Assembly (NCBI GenBank): GCA_964496205.1
Contig: CAZBXV010000003.1
Location: forward strand, 15,351 to 79,350
Direction: 5' to 3'
Length of the DNA: 64,000 nt
Source: CAYLHS01 sp964496205
GTDB lineage: Bacteria; Actinomycetota; Acidimicrobiia; Spongiisociales; UBA4744
Shown here one piece after another: positions 49,633 to 58,168 of this stretch. Every line of letters begins with the position of its first letter. Within the stretch, counting starts at the first letter, position 1. The notes under the pieces are model-generated. The model was not told the DNA's origin, did no database searches, and was given only the letters and a program-made list of their open reading frames with translations. A program made the translations under genes and the position numbers.

Positions 49633-50708
49633 TCGAGCGACGCTATCAGCCGCTCCACATCCTCTGGGTCGGTCGCCGGCCAGACGCCGATGCGAAGCTG
49701 GTTGCGTCCAAGTTTCCGATATGGCTCCGTGTCGACGATGCCGTTGGCTCTGAACACAGCCGCCACGGCCGCAGCATCGACCGTGAGATCGATCGTGACC
49801 GTCACGGGCGAACGCATCTCGGGATCGACAACGAACGGATTGCCGGCATCGCGTCGTTCCGCCCAGTCGTAGAGCATCGAGGACATCGTGGCACACCGAT
49901 CCGCGGCCCACCGAATCCCGCCATTGGAGTTGATCCACTCCAGTTGTCGTCCGAGGAGGAAGAGGGTGACGAGCGACGGTGTGTTGAGTGTCTGGGACTG
50001 GCGTGAATTCTGCACGGCCGAGTGCAGACTCGAGAAGGGCGGGATGAACCTTCCTGAGGTGTGGATCTTGTCGATCCGCTCGATCGCCGCCGGTGACAGG
50101 AGGGCAACCCACAAACCTCCCTCGGCACCGAACGCCTTCTGCGTGGAGAAGTAGTAGGCGTCAACCTCCTCCGGGTCGAAACGGATCGCTCCAGCCGCCG
50201 ACGTGCCATCGACGGCAACAATCCCGTCCGCTGGCCTGCCCGGTGGCATCACGACACCTGTAGAGGTCTCGTTGTGTGTCAACGCGTAGAGATCGACATC
50301 CGGGTTCGCGATGGCGACCGGTCGTGTTCCCGGTTCGGACTCGATCACCTGCGGCTCATCCAAGTGGGGAAACCGGGAGACAACCGACGCGAACCGGGCA
50401 CTGAACGCACCGAACGAGAGATGTTGGCTGCGGCGCTCGATCAAACCGAACGACGCCATGTCCCAGAATGCGGTTGCTCCCCCGTTTCCCAACGCCACTT
50501 CGTATCCGTCGGGCAGTGCGAAGAGTTCGGCCAGTCCTGATCGGATCTCGGCCACCAGCGTCTTGATCGGTGCCTGCCGATGCGACGTTCCGAGCGCACG
50601 CCAGGTGGCGAGCTCGGCCACCCACTCGGGCCGGACCTTTGTGGGACCCGATCCGAACCGGCCGTCGCGGGGAAGAATCTCTTCTGGGATCCTGATTGTT
50701 TCTCTCAT
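49611..50708 (-). CDS. serC: Phosphoserine aminotransferase, actinobacterial type
   Basis: A 365-residue fold-type I enzyme making 3-phosphoserine from 3-phosphohydroxypyruvate. IPEEILPRDGRFGSGPTKVRPEW, GTSHRQAPIKTLVAEIRSGL, GNGGATAFWDMASFGLIERR, LTHNETSTGVVMP, DGTSAAGAIRF and YYFSTQKAFGAEGGLWVALLSP (Schiff-base Lys) match the mycobacterial SerC type rather than the E. coli type. ATG 50708 is used; a GTG at 50714 would add two residues. Divergent from the aspartate aminotransferase with 40 bases between starts, so the two may share a control region. Serine synthesis. Confidence 0.94.
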   Translation of the reverse strand: MRETIRIPEEILPRDGRFGSGPTKVRPEWVAELATWRALGTSHRQAPIKTLVAEIRSGLAELFALPDGYEVALGNGGATAFWDMASFGLIERRSQHLSFGAFSARFASVVSRFPHLDEPQVIESEPGTRPVAIANPDVDLYALTHNETSTGVVMPPGRPADGIVAVDGTSAAGAIRFDPEEVDAYYFSTQKAFGAEGGLWVALLSPAAIERIDKIHTSGRFIPPFSSLHSAVQNSRQSQTLNTPSLVTLFLLGRQLEWINSNGGIRWAADRCATMSSMLYDWAERRDAGNPFVVDPEMRSPVTVTIDLTVDAAAVAAVFRANGIVDTEPYRKLGRNQLRIGVWPATDPEDVERLIASLDYVVDRL

Positions 50709-50748
50709 CGTCACTAGGGTTTCTCGGAGTCAACAAAGCTACCGGATC

Positions 50749-51942
50749 ATGGCCAGGATTTCACAACGAATCGCATCAATCTCCGAATCACCAACCCTCG
50801 CCGTCACCGCGAAGGCCAGAGCTCTCAGGGGCGCCGGTCACGACGTGATCGGCTTCGGCGCTGGTGAACCCGACTTCCCAACTCCCGAGTACATCGTCGC
50901 GGCAGCGGCCGAAGCGTGCGCCAACCCCGTCTATCACAAATACTCGCCCGCCGCGGGTCTGCCGGAGCTGCGCAGCGCAGTAGCCGAGAAGACGACCAGG
51001 GATTCGGGATTCCCTGTCGCCCCCGGGCAGGTGCTCATCACAAACGGCGGGAAGCACTCGGTGTTCGCAGCATTCGCAACCCTCGTCGATGACGGTGATG
51101 AAGTGCTGCTGCCGGCCCCCTACTGGGTGACATACCCGGAGGCAATCCGCCTGGCAGGAGGAACGCCGGTTGTCGTGAACGCCGGCGTCGATCAGGGATT
51201 CAGAGTCACCGTCGAGGATCTGGACGCAGCCTGGACCCCCCGTACGAAGCTCCTGGTCTTCGTCTCCCCATCGAATCCGAGCGGTGCCGTATACCCGCCG
51301 GACGAGATCGAGGCGATAGGCAGATGGGCAGCGGAAAAGGGAATCTGGGTACTCAGCGACGAGATCTACGAGTACTTGGTGTACGGAGACTCTGTGTTCA
51401 CCTCGATGGCCACCGTGGTCCCAGAGCTTCGGGACCGCTTCGTGATCGTCAACGGCGTCGCCAAGTCGCATGCCATGACCGGATGGAGGGTCGGCTGGAT
51501 GGTCGCGCCCGAAGACGTGATCAAAGGAGCCTCGAATCTTCAGTCACACTCCACGTCGAACGTCAACAACGTCGCTCAGGTAGCCACCATCGCCGCACTT
51601 CGCGGCAGCATGGAAACTGTCGAGTCCATGCGACAAGCGTTTGACCGCAGGCGGCAACTGATGTTTCGGATGCTCGAGGGAATCGAAGGCGTACGCGTGT
51701 CGGAACCACAAGGCGCCTTCTATGCGTTCCCATCACTCGAAGCGTTCCTCAACCGGCCCCTTCACGGGAAGATCGCTTCGAGCACAACCGAACTCGCCGA
51801 ATCGGTGCTCGAGGAGGCCCTCGTGGCGTTCGTTCCCGGAGAAGCATTCGGAGCACCCGGGTATGCAAGGTTCTCGTATGCCCTCGCCGACGAACAGATC
51901 GAAACCGGCATCAATCGCCTCGCGGAGTTCCTCACCGGCTGA
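50749..51942 (+). CDS. aspC: Aspartate/aromatic aminotransferase, class I
   Basis: A 397-residue type Ib aminotransferase: RISQRIASISESPTLAVTAKARALRGAGHDVIGFGAGEPDFPTP, YSPAAGLPELR, NGGKHSVFAAFATLVDDGDEVLLPAPYWVTYPE (here Lys in NGGKHS as in thermophile-type AspC), SPSNPSGAVY, DEIYEYLVYGD, VNGVAKSHAMTGWRVGWMVAP with the PLP Lys and substrate Arg, and FSYALADEQIETGINRL with the C-terminal Arg region. It likely transfers amino groups between aspartate and glutamate, and possibly prephenate. ATG 50749 fits the first conserved helix; no ribosome site. Confidence 0.93.
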   Translation: MARISQRIASISESPTLAVTAKARALRGAGHDVIGFGAGEPDFPTPEYIVAAAAEACANPVYHKYSPAAGLPELRSAVAEKTTRDSGFPVAPGQVLITNGGKHSVFAAFATLVDDGDEVLLPAPYWVTYPEAIRLAGGTPVVVNAGVDQGFRVTVEDLDAAWTPRTKLLVFVSPSNPSGAVYPPDEIEAIGRWAAEKGIWVLSDEIYEYLVYGDSVFTSMATVVPELRDRFVIVNGVAKSHAMTGWRVGWMVAPEDVIKGASNLQSHSTSNVNNVAQVATIAALRGSMETVESMRQAFDRRRQLMFRMLEGIEGVRVSEPQGAFYAFPSLEAFLNRPLHGKIASSTTELAESVLEEALVAFVPGEAFGAPGYARFSYALADEQIETGINRLAEFLTG

Positions 51943-51986
51943 CGCCTTTCTCTGCACGTATACACTCGCCGTGCAAGGAGGGGACC

Positions 51987-53060
51987 GTGTCGACGGCGAA
52001 AGCGATGCTGCTGGTAGAGCCACAGCGTTTCACTGCAACCAGTTTCGCGCTCCCTCCCGTCGAGATGGGCGGCTGGTTGGCGATCGAAGCCACCGCCATC
52101 GGCGGTCTTGACGTGCAGGTCTGGCAGGGCACCAACCGCTACATTCGCTACCCGCTGATCCCGGGAAGGGAGATCGTCGGACGAATCGCGTCGGTCATCG
52201 ACGGCGCGTTCGACATTCCGATCGGAACTCGCGTTCTCGTCGAACCATCGATCCGCTGTGGAGCCTGTCGCCGGTGCCTCAGCCACCTTCACACATGTGC
52301 ATTTCGCCGTCCGATCAACTCGTACGGACTGCTCCCGTCCACCGAACCGCCGGCGCTTTGGGGCGGTTTCGCCGAGTACCTGTACCTGGATCCGGGAGCT
52401 CGCCTTCACCCGATCACCGACGATGTGCAGGCTCCCGTCGCCACAATCGGCCATGCGCTCGCCGACGCGTTCACATGGACCGTGGAAATCCCCGGACTGA
52501 GAACCGGTGACTCGGTCCTGATTCTTGGACCCGGACCTCGCGGCCTTGCGGCTCTCATCGCCGCACAACAGGCGGGCGCAGGGTGGGTCGGAGTTGCGGG
52601 CCTCACAGAAGACCAAGATCGGCTCGTCATGGCACGCGAACTCGGAGCGGACATGGTGGTGGACACGCGGAAAGTGGACGTCGCGGGGGCGGTGGCCGAC
52701 AGCCTCGGATCGAGACCCGAGGTTGTGCTCGACGTGACGAAGGATGACCCGGACGCTATCCACGTTGCACTCGACATGGTCCGCGCCGGCGGAACCGTTG
52801 TTGTCGCTTCCCTCAAGGGGACACGTTCGGTCAATCAGCTGTTCTCCGACCTCATCGTGCTCAAAGAGATCACTGTCCGAGGAGGTCTCGGTGCCAGCAG
52901 CGCCGCCTATCACTGGGCTGCACGCCACCTCGAAGCCGATCCGAGGCTGGATGCACTCGTGAGCCACGAGTTCCCCCTCGATGAGGCCGAGCGAGCCCTG
53001 GAGGCTGCGGCCGGTCTCCTCGGCCACGATGAGCTGATCTCCGTCGCGATTACGTTCTGA
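51987..53060 (+). CDS. Zinc-type medium-chain dehydrogenase lacking the catalytic zinc site
   Basis: A 357-residue MDR protein. The structural zinc lobe is intact (RCGACRRCLSHLHTC near 90-104: four Cys), and the Rossmann motif is ILGPGPRGLAALIAAQ (near 177). But the catalytic Cys of CGxDxH reads GGLDVQVW, and the GHE motif reads GREIVG, so two catalytic-zinc ligands are gone. Such proteins often act as zinc-free reductases or bind other substrates. GTG 51987 with AAGGAGGGG upstream. It is followed 29 bases later by the second UMF1 transporter, which may carry its substrate; this is inference. Confidence 0.85.
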   Translation: MSTAKAMLLVEPQRFTATSFALPPVEMGGWLAIEATAIGGLDVQVWQGTNRYIRYPLIPGREIVGRIASVIDGAFDIPIGTRVLVEPSIRCGACRRCLSHLHTCAFRRPINSYGLLPSTEPPALWGGFAEYLYLDPGARLHPITDDVQAPVATIGHALADAFTWTVEIPGLRTGDSVLILGPGPRGLAALIAAQQAGAGWVGVAGLTEDQDRLVMARELGADMVVDTRKVDVAGAVADSLGSRPEVVLDVTKDDPDAIHVALDMVRAGGTVVVASLKGTRSVNQLFSDLIVLKEITVRGGLGASSAAYHWAARHLEADPRLDALVSHEFPLDEAERALEAAAGLLGHDELISVAITF

Positions 53061-53075
53061 CCGCTCCGCCACGGC

Positions 53076-53081
53076 TACAGT
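53076..53081 (+). promoter_or_regulatory. -10 box TACAGT, UMF1 gene at 53090
   Basis: TACAGT ends 8 bases before ATG 53090; no ribosome site. Confidence 0.4.
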
Positions 53082-53089
53082 CGCCGGTC

Positions 53090-54319
53090 ATGGGTCCTTG
53101 GATTCCAACGAGACGAAGCACGGTGTCCTGGGTGCTCTACGACCTGGCGAACACGATCTTCGCGTTGGCAGTCGGGAGCCGCTACTTCTCGGTGTGGGTC
53201 GTGAAAGTCGAAGGTGGAACGGACGCCGACTTCGGGTTTGCGACGGCAATCGCGATGGCGATTGTGATCGTCCTCGCACCGTGGGTCGGTACCCGTTCCG
53301 ACTACGCGGGCACACGACGCCCAGCGCTCGTCGTCACGACGCTCATCACCGTCGCAGCCACGGCCCTGCTGGCGACGTGGGGGCTGTATCCGTCGCTCGC
53401 CCTGTACGTTGTCGGTCAGATCGGATTCACGCTCGGAAGCGTCGTCTACGACGCGATGCTGCCCGATGTGAGCACCGAATCGACCCGGGGATCTGTGTCG
53501 GGAGTTGGCGTCGGGGTCGGCTATCTCGGTTCGCTGATCGCCATCGGAACCGGGCTCCTCATGCTGGATCGCTATGGATACGCGCCCCTGTTCAGAACGT
53601 TGGCGCTGCTGTTCCTTCTCTTCGCGTTGCCGGCGTTCATCTTCATCTCGGAGCCCCCACGTGAGAAGAGCACCGATCGTCCGCCCCGCCTCATCGACGC
53701 GCTCGGGCACCTCGCCGATTCGTGGCGACACGCTCAACGCTTCGACGGCGTCACCCGTTTCCTCATTGGACGATTCCTCTACGCCGACGCTGCCAACACG
53801 GCGTTCCTGTTCGTCGCGATCTTCGCCGTGACAGAAATGGGCTTCTCGGATCACCAGACGGACATGCTCGCAATCATCGCGATCGCGTCCGCCGTCCTTG
53901 GTTCCTTCGTGGTTGGCCGCCTGGTCGACCGCCTCGGCCCCAGAAAGACACTCAACGGAGCCCTGTACCTGTGGATGGCGGCGGTGGCTGTCGCTGTCAT
54001 TGCCGCTCTCTCGGATCTGACCAGCCTGGGATGGCTGGTGGGTCTGCTCGGTGGGACCGCGGCCGGCACCACGTGGACATCCGACCGCGTCTACATGATC
54101 CGGCTGTCACCACCGGAGCACTACGGCGAGTTCTATGGGTTGTACGCGACGGTCGGGCGGTTCGCGACGCTCCTGGGGCCTCTCGTGTGGTCGTTCGTGT
54201 CCGTCACCCTCGGCTGGGGACGAGTCGCCGCTATCGCCTCACTCCTGCTGTTCTTCGTGGGCGCTCGAGTCATCCTTGCCGGCGTGACCGACATGCCGAT
54301 TCGTTCCGAATCGGTATGA
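53090..54319 (+). CDS. UMF1-family MFS transporter
   Basis: A 409-residue permease with 12 helices and normal UMF1 length. TVSWVLYDLANTIFALAVGSRYFSVWVV at the start, GTRSDYAGTRRPALVV, VYDAMLPDVSTESTRGSVSGVGVGVGYLGSLIAIG and, in the second half, GRLVDRLGPRKTLNGALYLW and GGTAAGTTWTSDRVYMIRLSPPEHYGEFYGLYATVGRFATLLGPLVW. These match the same positions in the larger UMF1 protein at 41251. Substrate unknown. It follows the MDR dehydrogenase closely but has its own -10-like box. Confidence 0.87.
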   Translation: MGPWIPTRRSTVSWVLYDLANTIFALAVGSRYFSVWVVKVEGGTDADFGFATAIAMAIVIVLAPWVGTRSDYAGTRRPALVVTTLITVAATALLATWGLYPSLALYVVGQIGFTLGSVVYDAMLPDVSTESTRGSVSGVGVGVGYLGSLIAIGTGLLMLDRYGYAPLFRTLALLFLLFALPAFIFISEPPREKSTDRPPRLIDALGHLADSWRHAQRFDGVTRFLIGRFLYADAANTAFLFVAIFAVTEMGFSDHQTDMLAIIAIASAVLGSFVVGRLVDRLGPRKTLNGALYLWMAAVAVAVIAALSDLTSLGWLVGLLGGTAAGTTWTSDRVYMIRLSPPEHYGEFYGLYATVGRFATLLGPLVWSFVSVTLGWGRVAAIASLLLFFVGARVILAGVTDMPIRSESV

Positions 54320-54413
54320 CTGTCCAGTCTCCAGTCGCCGGTGAGACCGCACCCAGAGAAGGTTCGAGGCTACGGGACTGCCTACGCCTGCCGGAGACCG
54401 GCTGCTGGAGGCT

Positions 54414-54436
54414 GCGAGCGAGTGGAACTCGCTCGC
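54414..54436. terminator. Perfect 10-bp hairpin between convergent genes
   Basis: GCGAGCGAGT, loop GGA, ACTCGCTCGC. It lies just before the end of the ADP-ribosylglycohydrolase-like gene and 95 bases after the UMF1 stop. Same design as 12844-12866 (10 pairs, 3-base loop, no T-run). Confidence 0.5.
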
Positions 54437-54440
54437 CGAG

Positions 54441-55397
54441 CTACCTCTCGACGATCGTGTCGGTCGCCAGTTCGTAGTTGAGAACCTCTTCGACCGCGTA
54501 CGGGTCGGGAAGATCATCGACGTACGCGTGCTGTCGTGCGAGACGGCGTCCCACCTCGGCAAACCAGAGGTCGTTCGGCACTGGCCACGGCCAGCGGTGA
54601 AGGCCGCTGTGCGCCCCGACGATCGCCCCAACGAGCGGGGCCACTACCTCGGCGTGGTCGAAGATGCCGGCGGCGTCACGCACCACAATCGATGCTTCAT
54701 CGAACGGACGTGCCGCGATAGCGATCGTGATCGCTGCGGCCTCGACTTCCGGGTCGTCGAGTTCCCATGACATCACTTCTGCGGACACGTCTTTGGCACC
54801 GAGTTCAACAAGGGCCCGGGTTCGTTCTAGAACGTCAGGAACTCCCGTGGATGTTCCCACTCGGGTCTCGGATTGACGGCCGATCTCGATGGCCCCATTC
54901 ACCAAGTCCCTTCCCGACTGCCCGTACCCCGCCGCCGCCACCGCGCCGGCGATCATACAGCCGACGACCGATGACTCGGGACGGCTGTGGGTGGCTTGGA
55001 TCGTCTCGATGGTGCCATCGACGAGTGCTGCGGGGTCCTTCCGAAACCAGACCCCCACGGGCACAGCTCGGATCGCGGCGCCCGCGTTCACGAACGGCAA
55101 AGGAGTCGGCGGTGCGAGCTTCGCCTCCTCGATGAACACGTTGAGCCACGCCCCCGGCGTTCGAAAGACATTCATCCGTCCGTCTTCAGGTGCCGCGTAC
55201 TCGAGTAGATTCGCTGCCGTCGTGTAGCGCTCGATCGGCAGTGAGCGAAGGAACTGATATGCAGTGAACACCATTTGCTGGACGGCCGAACCGTATGCGC
55301 CACGTGTCCCTGAAACCAACATGTCCCCGGCCGCCGCTCCAAGCAGTGCCCCTTCGCCGCCGGCTTCGAACGTGGCGGCATGCCGCGAATTGCTCAT
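54441..55397 (-). CDS. ADP-ribosylglycohydrolase-family protein, probably degenerate
   Basis: A 318-residue all-alpha protein with family landmarks: GALLGAAAGDMLVSGTRGAYG at the N-terminus, FVNAGAAIRAVPVGVWFRKD (the NGxxxR region), IQATHSRPESSVVGCMIAGAVAAAG (the TH signature), and a C-terminal EVVAPLVGAIVGAHSGLHRWP. True hydrolases carry a GGDxDT magnesium motif just before this last helix; here the place reads IFDHAEVV, and the N-terminal metal TxDT is not obvious. So catalytic ability is doubtful, ligand binding possible. ATG 55397 is preceded by GATACT with 7 bases spacing. Confidence 0.75.
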   Translation of the reverse strand: MSNSRHAATFEAGGEGALLGAAAGDMLVSGTRGAYGSAVQQMVFTAYQFLRSLPIERYTTAANLLEYAAPEDGRMNVFRTPGAWLNVFIEEAKLAPPTPLPFVNAGAAIRAVPVGVWFRKDPAALVDGTIETIQATHSRPESSVVGCMIAGAVAAAGYGQSGRDLVNGAIEIGRQSETRVGTSTGVPDVLERTRALVELGAKDVSAEVMSWELDDPEVEAAAITIAIAARPFDEASIVVRDAAGIFDHAEVVAPLVGAIVGAHSGLHRWPWPVPNDLWFAEVGRRLARQHAYVDDLPDPYAVEEVLNYELATDTIVER

Positions 55398-55443
55398 ACC
55401 TACCAGTATCGGAGTTGAGCGATCGGTCCTTGAGCGGCGACGG

Positions 55444-55449
55444 TACTCT
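55444..55449 (+). promoter_or_regulatory. -10 box TACTCT, lipid-kinase gene
   Basis: TACTCT ends 6 bases before GTG 55456, leaderless spacing; no ribosome site. Confidence 0.55.
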
Positions 55450-55455
55450 TTGAGC

Positions 55456-56382
55456 GTGCGCTCCCTGCTTCTTGTTGCAAACCCGGCTGCGTCCCGCTTC
55501 ACCGGCGGCCTGCACCGGTCTGTCGTCGCCCGACTGTCTCGCGCCTATGACGTGGCCACGGTCTGGCCGACGAGCGCGCCTGGCGCCGAGGCCCTTGCCC
55601 TTCAGGCCGCTCAGGACGGTATCGACATCGTGGTCGCGATGGGAGGGGACGGAGTCGTCCATCACGTCGTCAACGGAATCGCCGGTTCCGACACGACCCT
55701 CGGAATCATCCCTGCGGGCACCACGAACGTGCTTGCTCGTATCCTCGGAATCCCTCGGCGACCGGCTCGGGCCGCCTCCTATCTGGCGTCGCTTCCACCC
55801 GCCGTGAAGACGGCACTGGTTCGTATCTCGATGGAGTCTGATGACCATGCGACGGTCCGGTATGGGACGTTTGCAACCGGGCTCGGATTCGACGCCGAGG
55901 TCGTTCGGCGCTCGAATCTGGAGCCATACCGCAAGTACTGGTTTGGCGGCGTTCACTATGCACGAACGGCGGCCTCGGTGGTGCTGTCCCCGTCCGGCAG
56001 GCGCCGGCCCACGATGCGCGTCGAGGTCGGCGATCGAACCGCAGATGCGGCCGCCGTCCTTGTCCAGGTACACGATCCCTACACCTACTTCGGACGCATC
56101 GCGCTTCGCGTCAGCGGGTCGCCTCACGGCGGGCTCGCGGCACTGGTAATCGATCGGCTCACCCTGGTGAACATCCCAAGGATCTTCGCACGGGTTCTCT
56201 CCGGAAGAGACCTGTCGTCGATCAAGGGCGTTCAGGTGTGGCCGGATATCGACGAGATGCGGGTGATCTCGGATCCGCCATCCCCCCTGCAAGCCGACGG
56301 CGAGTCGCTCGGGCAACCCGCCGAAGTGACATTCACATCCCTCCCGCACGGGCTGAAGGTCGTGGCCCCAATCGGCGACTAG
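55456..56382 (+). CDS. Diacylglycerol/lipid kinase family protein (YegS/BmrU-like)
   Basis: A 308-residue soluble lipid kinase. LLLVANPAASRFTGG (strand 1 and the NPxxG-like site), VVAMGGDGVVHHVVNGI with nucleotide-binding GGDG at 63-66, LGIIPAGTTNVLARILGIPRRP, FATGLGFDAEVV, and the C-terminal lid QADGESLGQPAEVTF. It phosphorylates diacylglycerol, sphingoid bases or a related lipid with ATP. The first Gly-Gly-Asp-Gly is followed by V instead of T/S, a common variant. GTG start at 55456; divergent from the ADP-ribosylglycohydrolase-like gene, convergent with the eIF2B-like gene. Confidence 0.9.
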   Translation: MRSLLLVANPAASRFTGGLHRSVVARLSRAYDVATVWPTSAPGAEALALQAAQDGIDIVVAMGGDGVVHHVVNGIAGSDTTLGIIPAGTTNVLARILGIPRRPARAASYLASLPPAVKTALVRISMESDDHATVRYGTFATGLGFDAEVVRRSNLEPYRKYWFGGVHYARTAASVVLSPSGRRRPTMRVEVGDRTADAAAVLVQVHDPYTYFGRIALRVSGSPHGGLAALVIDRLTLVNIPRIFARVLSGRDLSSIKGVQVWPDIDEMRVISDPPSPLQADGESLGQPAEVTFTSLPHGLKVVAPIGD

Positions 56383-56397
56383 TGCACCGTTGACGGC

Positions 56398-57255
56398 TCA
56401 GGCCAGCTGTGGCGCTACGGGACGTTCGATAGAGAGGCCGGCGACATCATCGATAGACAGCATCCCTATGTCGGAAACGATCCCGGTGAACTGGTCCAGT
56501 CCCACGCCTTCCGACAGGGACTTCCTCCAACTGAGATTCGACGTGATCCGGAACAGCCCTGCGGGCAGGATCTTGTCCCTCCCTGCGGTCAGATACCTGT
56601 CGACGCCCGCGATCACCGCGGCGGACGCCAACCGGCGGATGCCCGCCTTGCTCACCGCGCTGTTCGGTCCGATCGCATCGGCGCCGGAGAGGAGGAGGTC
56701 GACACCTGGCAGGAACTCGACCGCCGAATCATCGTCGACTACCTCCACATCGAACCCGGCCGTCGTGAGTTCGGCCGCCATCTCGAGTCCTTCGCCACCC
56801 GGCATGGCTTCGGTACAGCACACCTGAAACGCAGTCTGCTGGTGTGCTGCGTCGAGTACCGCTCGAACCGAGCGCGACGACCCGTGAACAAGCACCGTCA
56901 TGCCGTCGGAAAGCAAGTTGGCGCCGACCGAACCGATACGCGCTGTCGACGCTGCCAACCTCTCCGAAACCGTTCGGGCGACCTCCACGACCTGTTCCGG
57001 TCCATCTTCGAGTACGAGATACACCTCATTACACAGCGCGAGCACCGGGGCGCGCACCGCTTGACGATCGATGAGTAGTTCGAGAGCGTCCTCGATCGCC
57101 TCGGGATACGACTCAGGGGCGTAGTCGGCGACGCTTCCGGCAAGCTGTTGGATGGCCGCAGCCGCCTCGACACCCACCGCAGCGGCGCTGGACACCGCGT
57201 CGAGAGAGACGGCCGTTACTTGGCGCCATGCCTGCCACTCTCGCCACTCGGTCAT
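56398..57255 (-). CDS. eIF2B-alpha/MtnA-like protein
   Basis: A 285-residue protein of the initiation-factor-2B alpha/beta/delta superfamily. After a helical N-terminal domain comes VGANLLSDGMTVLVHGSSRSVRAVLDAA, FQVCCTEAMPGGEGLEMAAELTTAGFDVEVVDDDSAVEFLPGVDLLLSGADAIGPNSAVSKAGIRRLASAAVIAGV, the family core with GADAI..N..V.K.G. Known bacterial members are ribose-1,5-bisphosphate isomerase, methylthioribose-1-phosphate isomerase and unassigned homologues. The catalytic Cys of MtnA-type PGCAL is not clear (CCTEAMPGG is at the place of the ligand loop). AAGGGGA precedes the ATG. Could be a sugar-phosphate isomerase or sensor. Confidence 0.72.
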   Translation of the reverse strand: MTEWREWQAWRQVTAVSLDAVSSAAAVGVEAAAAIQQLAGSVADYAPESYPEAIEDALELLIDRQAVRAPVLALCNEVYLVLEDGPEQVVEVARTVSERLAASTARIGSVGANLLSDGMTVLVHGSSRSVRAVLDAAHQQTAFQVCCTEAMPGGEGLEMAAELTTAGFDVEVVDDDSAVEFLPGVDLLLSGADAIGPNSAVSKAGIRRLASAAVIAGVDRYLTAGRDKILPAGLFRITSNLSWRKSLSEGVGLDQFTGIVSDIGMLSIDDVAGLSIERPVAPQLA

Positions 57256-57287
57256 AGTCCCCTTCCGGATCGGATGAACTGTAGCGA

Positions 57288-58124
57288 CTACTCGTCGGGC
57301 GTCGGGTCGGAACCATGGGGCAAATGCACGGTCATCTGTGGGAACGGAATCTCGATGCCTTCACGATCGAACCGCAGCTTGATTCGCCGGAGCGCTTCCC
57401 GCTTGATGGTCCAGCGCGCCGTCGGGGCGACGTTCATCGTCGCCCGTAGGGACACGGACGAATTTCCGAGCTCCTGCACCCCGAGCACGGTGGGTTCTTC
57501 GAGCACGTCCGCCGAATGCTCGGAGGCGATCGCGCCCAGTTCGTCGCGCATGATCTCCAGCGCCTTGTCGATATCGCTCGAATAGGAGATGCCGACGTCG
57601 ACTACCACCGTCGCGAAGGCGCTCGTGTAGTTGGAAGCAACCCCGATCAGCCCATTTGGGATGTAGTGGACGTAGCCGTTGAGATCTCGGAGAACGGTCA
57701 CGCGAAGGCGCATCTCCTGAACCGCACCGGCGACACCGGCGACGTTCACGACGTCACCGATCGCGAACTGGTTCTCGGCGAGAATCAAGAACCCGGAGAT
57801 CATATCCTTCACAACGCTCTGAGCGCCGAGGCCGACAGCCACGGCGGCCGCCGAACCGACCGCCACGAACGGCGTAATCGGGATCGACCAGATGCCCATG
57901 AGCGTCAGCGCCACAACGATCAGCACGATGACGAACAACAAGCGGCGAGTTCCAACCCACAGCGTGTTGGCCCGCTGGGACCGCTCCTGATCGGCAACCG
58001 ACTCACCCTGCCCGATCCGTTTGACGTAGTGGGCGACGGCTCGTGTCAGCATGAACCACACGACCACAACAGCGGCGAGCACGACCGCGCTTCTGATGAT
58101 CTCCTGAAGAATCGTGCTATCCAT
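57288..58124 (-). CDS. MscS-type small-conductance mechanosensitive channel
   Basis: A 278-residue channel subunit with three N-terminal helices, the third being the pore helix region FVAVGSAAAVAVGLGAQSVVKDMISGFLILAENQFAIGDVVNVAGVAGAVQEM, then the beta domain (VTVLRDLNGYVHYIPNGLIGVASNYT) and the alpha/beta cytoplasmic cage (VDVGISYSSDIDKALEIMRDEL). It opens under membrane tension to release solutes in osmotic downshock. ATG 58124 is selected because TAGCCT ends 7 bases upstream; the frame is open to 58529 across the GTPase gene. It follows the GTPase operon on the same strand after 44 bases but seems to have its own promoter. Confidence 0.93.
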   Translation of the reverse strand: MDSTILQEIIRSAVVLAAVVVVWFMLTRAVAHYVKRIGQGESVADQERSQRANTLWVGTRRLLFVIVLIVVALTLMGIWSIPITPFVAVGSAAAVAVGLGAQSVVKDMISGFLILAENQFAIGDVVNVAGVAGAVQEMRLRVTVLRDLNGYVHYIPNGLIGVASNYTSAFATVVVDVGISYSSDIDKALEIMRDELGAIASEHSADVLEEPTVLGVQELGNSSVSLRATMNVAPTARWTIKREALRRIKLRFDREGIEIPFPQMTVHLPHGSDPTPDE

Positions 58125-58131
58125 CGCGGAC

Positions 58132-58137
58132 AGGCTA
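58132..58137 (-). promoter_or_regulatory. -10 box TAGCCT, mscS-like gene
   Basis: Minus-strand TAGCCT ends 7 bases before ATG 58124; no ribosome site. Confidence 0.5.
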
Positions 58138-58168
58138 GTGCCCCACCCATCCGGCCTACGGCCGGTGT

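Noticed and set aside
48920..54340. CTGGAGACTGG shared by the gaps at 48920-48930 and near 54325-54336 (opposite strand)
   Set aside because: Only two copies, 11 bases; might be a dispersed repeat but cannot be told from chance here.
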